A stretch of DNA of 64,000 nucleotides from Indioceanicola profundi (GCF_003568845.1 NZ_CP030127.1:1067501-1131500); one strand, 5' to 3'; shown: positions 35,339 through 46,936, numbered from the stretch's first letter. A program made the numbers and translations. Notes: generated by a model from the letters alone, not told the origin.

Positions 35339-36663
35339 TGCCGCACCGTCGCGAAGGGCCGCCGGAACAGGAAGCGGGCCAGCGGGACGCGGTCGCCATA
35401 GACCTTGGCGGTTCCCTTCAGACCGATACGGGGACGCGCCTCCGCCGACGCGAACACGGCCTTCATCCTGTAAGCCAGCGTGCCGTCAGGCCGCGCCGTC
35501 GCCCGGAAGGCCACGCTGTCCAGCACGGCATCGACCGGACGCTCCGGCGCCGTGTTCAGGAAGAACAGCACCTCCGCGCCCGGCTCGAAGCCGATCGCGT
35601 CGCCGACTGGAAGGTGAATGTCGAGACGCACCGCCGCAGGATCGGCCAGCAGCATGATGCGCTCCCCGACGGCGACCGGCCGGCCCAGCCATTCATTGGC
35701 ATCGTCAAACACGGCGATGCCGTCATGGGCCGCGCGGATCTCCGTCCGGCCGAGCAGGTCCTCCAGATAGGACAGCTCCGCCACCTGCTGCTCCAGGCGG
35801 CCCTGGAGCGCCACCAAGCTGGCCTTGACCTCCGGATCATAGACGGCCTGCTGCACGGCGGACCGGTATTCGGCTTCCGCCACGTCGCGGGCGCGCCGCG
35901 CGATCTCCACCCGGCTGCGCAGACGGGTCTGGTCCAGCACCAGCAGCAGGTCGCCCTTGCGCACCTGAGCGTTCGGCTGAACCACCACCCGCTCCACCAC
36001 ACCCTCGAAGGGGGAGCGGACAAGGGTCGGGTCGCTCGGAGTCACCTCCGCCGGGGCGAGCACGGATTGCCGAACCGGCATCACCATGAGCAGGGCCAGG
36101 GCGGCCGCCGCACCCAGCCAGACCAAGCGGGTCCGGCGGGCAGGCCAGATGCTGCGCCTCTTGTGGCGGAAGCGGTCGAGGGCATGGCCATAGGCCTCGC
36201 CCAGATAGGTGAAGATATGCTGATCGAAGCTGGACCAGGCTTCCGGCCGGGACAGCAGCAGCACGCCCAGCAGTTCCCCCCCGGGTCCCGGCAGCGGAAC
36301 CCACAGGAGCTGGGCGGGCAGATGGTCGGTCCAGTCCCGCGCCGTTTCGGCATCCACATCCGCAGCCGTGACCACGCGGATGTCCCTGCCCGCTGGCTGT
36401 CCGGCCAGCCGGGCGGCCAGCCCGGTCAGCCACGCGGCGAAGGGTCCGTCGCGGTCGGGCACGGCAAGCCCGGAGATGGCGGCGATGCGCCCCCGCAGCG
36501 GACCCGGCTGCCAGAGCGCCGCCTGGGCGTAGGCGACCAGCGCATGGGTCTCGTTCACGATAGCGAAGCCCAGCTCCTCCGCCGTTTCGGCCCGCCGTGC
36601 CCGCTGCTCCAGCTGCAGCAGCGTCGTCATGCGCAGCAGCTGGCGGTTCATGCCGTCGTTCAT
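35323..36663 (-). CDS. GAF-domain HlyD family adaptor (export cassette)
   Basis: 446 residues. Residues 1-165 form a cytoplasmic GAF-like domain (TAEELGFAIVNETHALVAYAQAALW...LLWVPLPGPGGELLGVLLLSRPEAWSSFD). A single transmembrane helix spans about 180-196. The periplasmic HlyD part follows, with a lipoyl-like half-motif (LVRSPFEGVVERVVVQPNAQVRKGDLLLVLD), a coiled coil (245-300) and a beta barrel. The GAF domain could sense a ligand and control export. It is 16 bp downstream of the HlyD gene and overlaps the M50-HlyD gene, so translation is coupled. Confidence 0.87.
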   Translation of the reverse strand: MNDGMNRQLLRMTTLLQLEQRARRAETAEELGFAIVNETHALVAYAQAALWQPGPLRGRIAAISGLAVPDRDGPFAAWLTGLAARLAGQPAGRDIRVVTAADVDAETARDWTDHLPAQLLWVPLPGPGGELLGVLLLSRPEAWSSFDQHIFTYLGEAYGHALDRFRHKRRSIWPARRTRLVWLGAAAALALLMVMPVRQSVLAPAEVTPSDPTLVRSPFEGVVERVVVQPNAQVRKGDLLLVLDQTRLRSRVEIARRARDVAEAEYRSAVQQAVYDPEVKASLVALQGRLEQQVAELSYLEDLLGRTEIRAAHDGIAVFDDANEWLGRPVAVGERIMLLADPAAVRLDIHLPVGDAIGFEPGAEVLFFLNTAPERPVDAVLDSVAFRATARPDGTLAYRMKAVFASAEARPRIGLKGTAKVYGDRVPLARFLFRRPFATVRQWLAL

Positions 36664-36679
36664 GGGGCTGGTACCCGGT

Positions 36680-37492
36680 TCATGGTGCCTGCGGCGGCGC
36701 TTCGGCCATGGCGGGGTCCAGCAGGGCCCGCCCGCTCATCCCCGCCATCAGCTCCGGATGGTCGCCGGCAATCTCGCCATAGACGCGGATGGATTGGCTG
36801 ACCGGGTCGACGCGGCCCGACAGGCGGGCGATGCGGGCGGGGTACAGCTTCCCCGTTTCCTCCAGCTCGACGCGGAACGCGGTGCCGGGCTGGACGCGGG
36901 CGATCCAGCGCGACGGCACGATCATTTCGACCTCCAGCTCACGGTCGTTGAGGATTTCGACAAGCGGCTCCCCTTCCGCCACGAACTGGTAGCGCTTGGC
37001 CAACACGCCGGAAACACGCCCGCCGAAGGGCGCGCGCAATACGCAGCGCTGGACCATCAGGTCCATATAGGCCAGCTCCGACTCCGCCTGCGCCAGCTCC
37101 GCCGCCGCCACATCCACGTCCAGCAGACCGATGGAACGCAGGCGGTTCAGCTCCACCTTCGTTTCATGCACCCGCTGCAGCTTGTCGCGGGTCGCCCGGA
37201 TCTGATCCAGCCGGGTCCGGTTCAGGGCGCAGTCGATGACGGCGAGGATATCGCCCTTCTCGAACCTCTCCCCGTCCCGCAACGGCAGCTCGGCAAGCTT
37301 GCCGGCGATCTCGCTGGACAGCACGGTGCTCTGGCGCGGGCTCAACTGCGCCCGTATCTCCGGCCCGATGGCGGAAAGCGTCGTCTCGGCCCGGCCCGTG
37401 CCGGTTCCGGCCGGGAGCAGCGCGGCGGCGAGAACCAAGCCTGAAAGGACCGAGCGGGCGGAGAAACGGATGAGGGAACCGGGCACATGCAT
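36680..37492 (-). CDS. HlyD/RND-type periplasmic adaptor (export cassette)
   Basis: 270 residues with a signal peptide (VLSGLVLAAALLPAGTGTGRAE) and a compact adaptor domain: biotinyl-lipoyl half (VLSSEIAGKLAELPLRDGERFEKGDILAVIDC), hairpin, second half (LRAPFGGRVSGVLAKRYQFVAEGEPLVEI) and beta barrel. It is shorter than usual HlyD proteins and resembles the efflux-pump adaptor class. The start at 37492 begins the signal peptide. An AAGGAGG lies about 20 bp upstream of it, an unusually long spacing, so the start is not certain. It is 52 bp downstream of the TolC-like gene. Confidence 0.85.
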   Translation of the reverse strand: MHVPGSLIRFSARSVLSGLVLAAALLPAGTGTGRAETTLSAIGPEIRAQLSPRQSTVLSSEIAGKLAELPLRDGERFEKGDILAVIDCALNRTRLDQIRATRDKLQRVHETKVELNRLRSIGLLDVDVAAAELAQAESELAYMDLMVQRCVLRAPFGGRVSGVLAKRYQFVAEGEPLVEILNDRELEVEMIVPSRWIARVQPGTAFRVELEETGKLYPARIARLSGRVDPVSQSIRVYGEIAGDHPELMAGMSGRALLDPAMAEAPPQAP

Positions 37493-37544
37493 GATCGAAA
37501 CGGCCGCGCAGGGCCCTCCTTGACGTTCGGTCGCCGGCGGGTGC

Positions 37545-39143
37545 TTACCCGCCCAACGAAACTTCCATGGCGGGACCGGCAGTGGCAGGCTCCTCGACTT
37601 CCACGGCCGGCACGGGTACCTCCGGTAGGGTGCCGTCGCGCCAGGCGCTGTTGACCTGCCGAAGCACGGCCGCGATGGAGTCCACATCCGTGCTCTCCAC
37701 CGCATCCGGCAGCGGGTCCAGACCCAGCGACGCGAAGATGTTGCCGAATGCGATCTGCACCTCGGCGAAGCTGCGGTCCCGCTGAAGCTGGGCGGAAATG
37801 GACTGAACCGACCGGCGGATGCGGTCCATCACGCCTTCCGTGTCGGCGGAGGCGGCATTGGACACCTGTTCGAAGATGCGCCGCTCCACATCGTTCAGCT
37901 CAGCCGCCTGGCGGTACTGCTCCAGCGCCTGCTGATACTGGGCATAGGCGATGTTCACCTGGGTAATGACGGCGATGGAGAGCGCCATCTGGCGCGTTTC
38001 CGCCACGCTGATCTGGGCCTTCGCCAAGTCGATGGCGCGCGGCATGGACAGCAGGTTCACCAGATTGTAGCTGACCCGGACACCCGCATCGGCCCAGTAA
38101 TTGTGAACCAGGAACCGGTTGGCGTCGGCGTTCAGGGAGGCGACCAGATTGACGCCGGGAAGCAGACGCAGCTTCGCCTTGCGCACCTCGTCGGCGCCGA
38201 TGCGGAGCTGATAATCCTCCTCCCGCAGCTCGGGACGATGGGTCAGCGCCACCATTTCCAGCCGTTCCATGTCGACCTTGAACTCGGGCGGTTCGACCTG
38301 GGCCTCGTCCGGCATCACCAGCGTGAAGGACGTTCCCGGCGCCACATTCATCAGGGAGGCGAGCCGGGCCTTGGAGGTGATCACGTCCGACCGTAGCGCG
38401 CGGAGCTGGCGCACCACCTCGAGCAGAGCCTTCTGGTATTCCAGCGCCTGAAGCGGCGCGCCCACACGTGACCGCTCGATCTCGCGGGCTTGGTTCACGG
38501 CCTCCTCGGCGTCGGCCAGCACGGGCTCGATGAGGGACAGCAGCCGCTCACCTGTGGCGGCCTGCCAGAAGGCGCTGCGGATTTCCTGCACCACATTGTT
38601 GACGACACGCCGCCGGCGTTCCTGGGCGATCATCACCCGGTCGGCCTGCTGCTTGGCTTGGTAGTAGCTGAGGCCGAAATCCAGGATGTTCCAGCTAAAC
38701 TGCAGGCTGGCGGTCTTCTGCTCCTTCTCGCTGGAGGTGGAGGGCTCGAGCGACTGCCGGCCGGAGAGGATGGAGTAGCTGGAGGAGGCCAGCGTGTTGG
38801 AGCGGACCATGTAACCGGCATCCGCCGCCAGCCGCGGCAGCATGTCGGTTTCCGTCAGGTCCAGCTGGGCGGTCTGGAGCGCCTGCTCCATCAGAGCCAG
38901 CCGCTGATCGAGATTGTACTTGAGGCCGCGGGCGATGGCCTCATACAGGGTGACCGGACCGTCCAGCGGCTCCTGCCCGTCGAACAGCATGTCGCGGATC
39001 AGGAAGGCCCGCGCGGCCTGCTCCTCGGGCGTCACCGGTTCCGGACGGACGGAACAGGCCGATGTCAACAGAACACCTGCCAAGGCGATGGCGACCTTGG
39101 AGACCGATGGCGGAAAACGGCGGGAACGGAGAGCGGAAATCAT
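37545..39143 (-). CDS. TolC-like outer membrane factor lipoprotein (export cassette)
   Basis: 532 residues with a lipoprotein signal (VAIALAGVLLTSACS, lipobox Cys30). Two repeats of the outer-membrane-efflux fold follow (LQFSWNILDFGLSYYQAKQQADRV...; RVSYNLVNLLSMPRAIDLAKAQISVAETRQMALSIAVITQVNIAYAQY), with long alpha-helical coiled regions. It would provide the outer-membrane tunnel for the giant surface protein encoded 59 bp upstream. A Pro/Glu-rich tail ends the protein. It belongs to the TolC/CusC group and is placed in this cassette by operon structure. Confidence 0.9.
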   Translation of the reverse strand: MISALRSRRFPPSVSKVAIALAGVLLTSACSVRPEPVTPEEQAARAFLIRDMLFDGQEPLDGPVTLYEAIARGLKYNLDQRLALMEQALQTAQLDLTETDMLPRLAADAGYMVRSNTLASSSYSILSGRQSLEPSTSSEKEQKTASLQFSWNILDFGLSYYQAKQQADRVMIAQERRRRVVNNVVQEIRSAFWQAATGERLLSLIEPVLADAEEAVNQAREIERSRVGAPLQALEYQKALLEVVRQLRALRSDVITSKARLASLMNVAPGTSFTLVMPDEAQVEPPEFKVDMERLEMVALTHRPELREEDYQLRIGADEVRKAKLRLLPGVNLVASLNADANRFLVHNYWADAGVRVSYNLVNLLSMPRAIDLAKAQISVAETRQMALSIAVITQVNIAYAQYQQALEQYRQAAELNDVERRIFEQVSNAASADTEGVMDRIRRSVQSISAQLQRDRSFAEVQIAFGNIFASLGLDPLPDAVESTDVDSIAAVLRQVNSAWRDGTLPEVPVPAVEVEEPATAGPAMEVSLGG

Positions 39144-40799
39144 ACCAGACCCTGACCCTTGAGCGCTGCGACGGTAGTCGTCGGATGGTTAAGAAAGTGC
39201 GGTCATGCCGCCCGGTCGGATGGCACGTCATCGCCATCGGAATCCGGCGGCTGGATGCCCGCAAGGCTGTCGAGAAGAGCACGCGCCTCGGCGAACATGC
39301 CGGCCAGCCCGGCCCCGCGGAGCTGCGCCGAGAAGGTTGGCTTGCCGGACGCATCCCCGCGAACCGCACCATCGTCCAGCAGGCCGAGTTCGGCCGCGGC
39401 CCGGATCGCCTGATCGTCCGTGCCGAGCGATGCATCCCGCTCGGGCGGCGGAGCACCATCGGCTGGAACGTCATCGGCCGGAGCCTCCGTGGCAGGCGGC
39501 TCTCCGCCCGCCGGCGCTTCAGGCGCGGGCGCCTGTTCCGGCTGCGGGACGCTCCGCCCCGTCTGGACGTCGACGCCCTTTCCGACCGTGACGCGGAAGG
39601 ATGCGGTCGCGGAATTGCCGGCTGCGTCGCGGGCGGTGACCGCGATTTCCAGCGTCCCCTCCGCTCCCTCCGGCGGCGTGCCGGTGAAGGTGCGGGAGCT
39701 TGGATCGAAGCTCAGCCAGTCTGGCAGCGGCTCGCCATTGGCCTGACGGGCCTCGAACTGCAGCCGTTCTTCCGGATTGGTGTGCCGAAAGACGTTCGCC
39801 GGCACCTGGAACGACTTGCTGCTGTTCGTTTCGGCCACCTGATCGCTGACCGAGCCGGCAATGAACAATGTGACATTCCGGTCGGCCATGACGCCGCCGG
39901 CCCCGCCCACGATGGACCCGGTCAGACCGCCGGAGCCATTGGACGGAGGCATGAGGATACCGCCGCCCGGACCGTCGCCCCCATTGCCGCTGGTCGGAGG
40001 CGTGATCGGCGGATTGGTGATGAGCGGCGGCTGGACCGGCGGCGGAGGCGGCACGGTGATGACCGGCGGAGGCGGCGGTGGGGGCGGCGGTGCCGGAGGC
40101 TGGATCGGGGCAGGCACGTCGTTGATGCTGATGGTCAGCGGCACGCGGGCCGTTGCACCGGCCTGGTCGCGACCGATGACCACGATGGACAGTATGCCAT
40201 CCGCCCCGTCCGGCGGCGTGCCGGTCAGGGTAAGGGTCGCTGGATCGAAGCTAAGCCAGGCCGGCAGAGGGCTGCCGTCGGCCAACTGCACCAGGAATGT
40301 GATGGTGTCGCCCTGGTCGATGTCCGCGAACAGCCCGGTCGGCAGCGTGACTGTCAGCGGCGCCCCTTCGTTACCGGTCAGCGACGGCAGGCTGCCGGTC
40401 GCGGTCGGGGCATCGTTGACCGGGCGCACGGTCAAAGGCACGTTCGCCACATCGGTCAGCGGCCCGCCGGTCCCGGTGTTGCCGAGATCGTTCGCCCGCA
40501 CCGACAGGGCGGCCGGCCCGTTATAATCGGCCGGCGGAGTCCAGCTCAGCCCGGCCAGCGCAGCATTCAGCGCGCCGACGGTCCCGCGTAGGGTGATCGC
40601 ACCGCTGCCATTCGCACCGCCCACGATGCTGACGCCCGCGGGCAGGACAATGTCCAGACGGCCCAGCTCGACGGAAAGGGCCAATTCCATCTGCCCGCCG
40701 CCCACATCGATGTCGGAAATGCGGATCGCCGCATCGCCGGTGAAGGCGAGGACGCCGTCCTCATCCACCGCCGGGTTCGACGGAAGGGTCAGGACCGGC

Positions 40800-43300
40800 G
40801 CATCGTTGACGGGCACGACCATGATGCTGGTCAGGACGGTTCCCGTGGCAGCGCCGGCTCCGGCAGCATCGGCGTCCGTTATCTCCACCGTCAGGCCGCG
40901 CGTGCTGCTGAGCGCGGTCGGATGGTCGGAGGTGGAGGCGAAGGTGACGCTGCGCAGCACCTCCTGGTACTGGGCGAGCGTCGCCGTGCCGGTCAGGGTC
41001 AGCGTGCCGGTCGCGGCGTCATAGGCCACCCCGATCCCGTGATTGCCGACCGCGCCCAGCACATCGCCGGTGGTCAGGCCGGAGTCGAGGATGACCCGTG
41101 CGCCGCTGATCCAGGTGTCGTCCGGGTCGGCGAGGGTGAGCTGGGCGAGAACCGGCACCGCGGCCCCATTCTCCCTGTAGGTTGCCGATGCGCCAGGATC
41201 GATGACCGGCGCATCGGCAAGGGCCGTGATCCGCCCGGCGATGAGTGCCGAAGCGGTGCCGGCGCCAGCCAGGTCGGAGTTGGCATCGCTGACCCGGATG
41301 ACGAAGTCGCGGCCGGTGCGGCTGCCGCCCTGGGTCGGGTCCGCGCTGGCGCTGGCATAGGTGACCGAGCGAAGAACCGACTGGTACTCCGCAACCGTGG
41401 CCCTGCCGGACAGGGTCAGTGCGCCGGTCACGGCATTGTAGGCGACCGAGATGTTGGCCGTGCCGCTGGCCGCCAGCAGGTCCCCGGCGGTGAAGTTCGC
41501 ACCGATCGTGACGGTGGCGCCGGACAGGTGCGTGTCGTCAATGTCCGCGAGGGTCAGCCCGCCATCCAGCACCACGGCCGTTCCATCTTCAACGTACCGG
41601 ACCACGGTCGTGGTCGTGCCGATGACCGGGTTGTCGGTCTGCGGGGTGACAGCGATGGTGCGGCTGGCGCTGCCTATACCGGCGCCGGCCCCGTCGGAGT
41701 TGGCGTCCGTTACGGTGAAGCTGATGCTGCGCGCCGTTGCCGTGGCGTCGGCGGTGGGATCGTCACCGGTATTGGAGAAGGTGACCTGCCGCAACAGCGC
41801 CTGATACTCGGCCAGCGTCGCCGTGCCGGTCAGGGTGAGCGTACCGGTCGCGGCATCGAAGCTGGCGGTAATGCCGGCGGGCGTGGCGACGGACAGGACA
41901 TCCCCCACCGCCCGGCCGCTGTCGATCCGCACGACGGCCCCGCTGATCCGGGTATCGTCGACATCGGCCAGGATAAGCCCGGCGTCGATGATCGCGGCTG
42001 CTCCATTCTCTGTCCAGGCGGCGTTGCCGGCGCTGACGGTGACAGTGGGAACGTCCGTGACAGCAGTGATCCGCACATCACGGGTTGCCGCCGCGCTGGT
42101 CAGCGCGCCGACGCCGTCGGCATTGCCGTCCGTCACCTGGAAGCTGACGGTGCGGGCCGGAGCCGTCCCGTTCACCGTCGGGTCCGCGCTCACAGAGCTG
42201 TAGGTCACGCTGCGGAGGACCGCCTCGTACTGGGCGCGGGTGGCGGTGCCGGTCAGGGTGAGCGTGCCGGTGGCGGCGTCGTAGTTTCCGGTGATGCCGT
42301 TTCCATCCGTGAAGCCCAGTATGTCGCCCGGCCTGAACCCGCCTGTGATCCGGACCACGGCCCCGGTCATGCTGGTATCGTCGCGATCTGCGAGCGACAG
42401 GCCGGGGTCGATGGCTATGCCGGCCGCATCCTCCGTATAGGCTGCCTCCCCTACGCTTGCGGTAAGGATCGGCGTGTCGTTGACGGGGACCACCCGCACC
42501 GTGCTGGCGACTTGGTTGCTGACGGCATTAGCAGCGCCGCCGTCATCGACCTGGACGATGACCGTCCGGTCGGCCGTGACAGGGTTTTCCGAGGTGTTGG
42601 CATAGGTCACCGCCCGTAGCGCAGCCTGCCACTGTGCAAGGGTTGCCGTGCCGCCGGCCGAGCTCAGGGACAGGACGCCGGTGGCAGCGTTGTAGCTGGC
42701 CTGGATGTTCCCGTAGGTCGCCGCATCGATGTTGCCGAAGGACAGTACATCCTGCCCCGGCTGGAAGTTGCCGGTGACAGCGACCGTGGCGCTGGTCAGC
42801 GTCGTGCTGTCGAGGTCGGAGACGGTGATCCCGCCATTCACCACCACCGGGGTCGGAGCGGCATTGTTGCTTTCGGTGAAGGTTACGATGTTGCCGCCGC
42901 CGCCAAGGACCGGAGAGTCATTGGTGGCGACCACCTGAACCGTGCGGGTGGCGATCAGGGAAAGGTTATCCTGCGCCCTCCCGTCATCCGCCTGGAAGCT
43001 GATGGTGCGGTCGCCGGTCGTCGGCGTGTGGGAGCTGTTGGAGTAGGTGACCGCCCGTAGCGCCGCCTGCCATTGGGCCAGCGTGGCCGTATCCCCAGCG
43101 GAAGTCAGGGTCATGATGCCCGTCACGGCATCGTAGGAGGCCTGGATGTTGCCGAACGCGTCGGCATCCGTGTTGGCGAAGGCCAGAATATCCTGGCCGG
43201 CCTGGAAACCGCCGGTGATGGCGACCGTGGCAGCCCGCAGGGTCGCGTTGTCGACATCCGTTACAGTCAGATCCTCGGCAACCGCCACCGGGGTGGAAGC
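40800..43300 (-). repeat. six tandem ~420-bp repeats inside the giant surface-protein gene
   Basis: A recognisable core (plus strand GCCGTGCCGGTCAGGGT...) recurs near 40984, 41401, 41821, 42243, 42645 and 43085, about every 400-440 bp. Each unit encodes about 140 residues with a TGTLTLTGTATLA(E/Q)Y-like strand. Units are similar but not identical. Boundaries are approximate. Confidence 0.65.
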
Positions 43301-46300
43301 GCCGACACCCTCCGTAAACACGGTCGGACCGGCGCCGACCGTCACCACTGGCCGGTCGTTGACGCCGTTGATGGTGATGGTCAACGTGGAGGTCTGCTCA
43401 TCCCCCGCCGTGCCATCGGACAGGCGGTAGGTGAAAATCTCCGTCAGGGTCTGGCCGGGAGCCAGCGCCTGCACCGCTGCATTGCCATTGTCGAGGGCGT
43501 AGCTGTAGCTCCCGTCGCTGTTCACTGTCAGCGTGCCGTAGCTTCCCGCCGCCTGTGTGCCTGTGCCGACAGCAGCGAAAGTACCTCCAGCACCAGCCTG
43601 GATGCCGCTGACGGACAGAGCCCCGCCATTGGATGGCTCGTCCACATCCGTGTCGGCGGGTGCGTCGGTGATCAGGTTGCCGCTGGGGGTACCGGCGGCC
43701 CCATCCTCGTTCACGCTGCCGGTATTGGGCTTGGCAACAGGAGCATCCTCGGCACTGGCGACCATGACCGCCAGGGTACGGACCGTCTGGGCTGGCGCGG
43801 CCGCGCCATCCCTGCTGATAGCAGTGACTGTCAGATTGATCGGCTGCCCGCCATTGTCGCGGACGCTGTTCCAGTCCTGCGGGGACTGCAAGGTCAGGTT
43901 CGCAAGATCGGCTGTGCTCAGCGTGCCGGTGGCCCCGCCCGTCAGCGGCACCTCGACGCCGTTGTTGCGCAGCACCCAACCGGCCGGAATGCCGGAGATG
44001 ACGATCCCCAGAGTCTCATCCGCGCCCAGCGTGTCCGTCTCCCCGACCGTGATGGTGAGCGGGATGGGCTGGTCCTCGGTCCCGTTGGCGGGGCTGGCGG
44101 TCAGCGTGGGCGCATCGGACACGCGGGTGATGGTGATCACGGCTGCGGTCGTGTCGGTTGTGCCCTGGGCCGTCGAACCGGAGCCACCGTTCCGGCCGTC
44201 GTCAACCGTGGCGGTCAGAACGACAGTGCCGCTGTCATCGGCGGCTGCGGCATAGACCAGACTGGCCAGGGCGGCATCGATCTGAGCCTTCGTCCCGGTC
44301 AGCACCAGCGTGGCCGTGCCGTTCCCGGTGAAGCCCGCCCCGCCCGCGTGCGTTCCCGTGCCTGCCGAGCCTGCGACGGACAAGCTGCCCGACGCATCCG
44401 ACCTGCCGGTCATGTCCGCCGCATTGGGAGCGACGGTAAGCGTCACGGTGAAGCTGTCCGTGGCGCTGGCATAGGTCAGGTCTGCCAGATCGGCGATGGT
44501 GATGCGGCCAGCGGCCGTGCCGTCGAACGCCAGCGTGCCATCCTCCGCCAGAGTAGCGGCAGCGGGGCCGGTGATGGCAGGCGCATCGTTGGTGGGCATG
44601 ACGGTGATCGCGACCGTGTCGCTGTCCGTTCTGGCCCCATCTGTCCCGGCATTCCCCAGGTCGGTGGTGGTGACAGTCAGCGCGTCGGGACCGTTGTAGT
44701 CGGCCAGGGCACGGTAGGTGAGCCCGTCCGCCAGCAAGGCATTGATGCTTGCCTGACTGCCCGTCAGCACGATGGTGCCGGTCCCGACACCGTCAATGTC
44801 GACGCCATCCAGCGTGCCGATCGTCAGCGCGCCCTTCCCGACCGAGAGGGTGACCCGGATGTCCGCCCCGCCCGCATCCGCATCGGCCACCGAGATGGCA
44901 TTTCCGTTGGCGGCGGAGAGGACCAGATCCGCGTCCTCATCCACTGTCTGGGCGGCGGGCACCGAATTGATCGGGGCGTCGTTGGCCGCGGTGATCGTGA
45001 TGGAACCGGTAAGTGTGGTTTCCAGCGGATTGGCGCCGCCGGCATTCCCGCCGGCCTGTGCATTCCCGCCCTCGCCGGCATTCAGCCCGTCCGTCAGCGT
45101 AACGGTGAAACCGCGGGTACCCGCGGGCGGAGTGTCGGAGGTGTTCTGGAAACGGATGGCCTGGAGCAGCCCATCCACCTCGGCGCGGGTCGTGTCCGCA
45201 TCCAGCGTGATGACAAGCTCCGCCCCGTTCGCCCCGCCGGTTACGGCCACGCCTGCCGGCAGCACGCCACCGGTCAGCGCTGCCGCGTCCACGGTAAGCT
45301 GGTCGGAAGCCAGGGTCCCGGCGATGGCGACGGTGATCCGCCCCTCGCCGAACACGGCCGGGTCGAGGATCGCGCTTCCGCCCGTCCGGGTCGTGGTGAG
45401 ATCGATGTCGTCCACGGCGGAGGTGAGAACCAGCTTCTGCGGCGCGGTGCCGACGCCTGTCGCACCGCTCTCCGCCACCGTTCCGGTGAAGGCGGATGCA
45501 CCGGTCCCGAAGGACGGGGCGTCGTTGCGCGCCGCCACCTGGAAGGTGATGCTGTCCGTGTCGCTCAACGCCCCCGGCGCGCCGGTATTGCCATTGTCGT
45601 TGGTCGTGATGGTGATGCTGTCGGTACCGGTGAAATTCGCATTGCCGCGATAGGTTACGCTGGCCAGCAACGCCTGCAGGTTCGCCAGCGTGCCGGTCAC
45701 GGTCACCGTGCCGTCGGCCACACCGTCGCCTGCATCAAAGTCGACGGCGGCTCGGCTGTCCGAATCGCCCAGGGTCAGCACGCCGTTTCCGGCCGAAAGG
45801 GTGAGGGTCAGCTTGCCGTTCGCCGTCTCGGTCACATCCACATCGGCAATGTTGAAGCGGTTGGCGCCGCTGAAGGTGAAATCCGTATCTTCCACGATGC
45901 CGGTGAGCGTGCCCGGAACGGTATTCACGGGCGCGTCGTTGGCGGGGACGATGTTGGCGGACAGGGTCAGGCTGTTGGCACTGAACTGGTCGTTGTTGCC
46001 GAGGTTGCGGTCGCCGTCGGTGGTGACGCCGTCATCCGTGTTCGTATCCGCATCGGAACTGGTCCTGTCCCACAGCTTCAGGGTCAGCGTGGCGCCCGGA
46101 TCGCCATTGGCATTCGCCGCCGGGGCGAAGCGGATGCGGTCGGTCGGTTGCAGCAGAAGGGCGCTGTCGGCAGACACTCCCGCGATATCGGTCCAGGTGG
46201 AGCCGCCATCGGTGGAGACCTGCCATACGCCGTTGGCGTTGGCGACCGCACCGGTGACAGCAAGCCCCAGGCCGTCGGTGGGCGTTCCGATGCCGCCAGC

Positions 46301-46928
46301 GCGGTTATCGACGTCGCTGGCATTGCCGCCCAGGGCGGCGATCAGGCTGGCCACCGTTTCCCCAGCATTGGCGTAAGCGCCGACGCCGTTCCATTCCGGC
46401 GTACTGCGCGCCGGGAGCGTAGCGCCGCCGGTCAGAACCGGGGCATCGTTCTCCACCGTCACCAGGATCGTGTTCGTGAAAAGGGCTGTCGCGGTCTGGG
46501 TCGTTACGCTCTCCGCCAGCCCGTTGCGCACATCGATGGCGACGGCGCGGACGGCGTCAACGCCGCCTGCCGGATCATGGCTGTCGTTGACATAAGCGAT
46601 CTGGCGGACCAGCGCCTGTACCGCGGCCGGGGTCGCATTTCCGTTCAGGGCGACCTGCAGCGGGGTCCCGGCATCCGTGCCGCCGGACGCCGTGCCGATC
46701 AGCACCGCACTCCCGGCGCCCGCCCCGTCGGCGTCGTACCAGACCTCCGTTCCGTTGCGGACCTCGATCCAGTTGCTGCCGGCCGTACCGTCGCCAATGA
46801 CGGTGAGCCGGTCGCCGGCGCTGCCGTTGGCGGTGAAGCGGGCCGTGACCTGTCCGCCGCCGAAGGGAATATTGTCGTTGTCGGTGATGGTGACGCCCGC
46901 ATCGTCGAACAGCTTCACCGGCTCGGCA

Positions 46929-46936
46929 TTCTCGAA
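46929..46936. repeat. 8-bp target-site duplication, left copy (TTCTCGAA)
   Basis: Identical to 48852-48859 on the other side of the element. Eight bp is the duplication length known for the IS1595 family. Confidence 0.92.

Larger units (their letters stand above)
39203..46936 (-). pseudogene. giant cadherin/Ig-like repeat surface protein, 3' part (separated from its start by an IS)
   Basis: About 2577 codons of the original gene remain here in frame. The frame stays open for a further 129 codons into the IS (antisense to the transposase gene), with a possible internal ATG at 46969, but no true 5' end. It consists of dozens of cadherin-like/Ig-like repeats (typical phrases VEDGVLAFTGDAAIRISDIDVGG, DNAPTL-like joints). 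About six tandem copies of a 140-residue unit lie at about 40800-43300, marked by A.TGTLTLTGTATLA.YQ..LR.VTYSN. Two He_PIG-type domains (PAWLSFDPATLTLTGTPPDG) come before a Pro-rich linker and a conserved-looking C-terminus (PTFSAQLRGAGLAGMFAEARALLDSL) that may be the export signal. Next to it are the export genes it served. Confidence 0.85.

Noticed and set aside
33101-36801. Long plus-strand frames opposite the export genes (579 and 539 codons)
   Set aside because: Both are complementary to the strongly supported M50-HlyD and GAF-HlyD genes and show no domain features.
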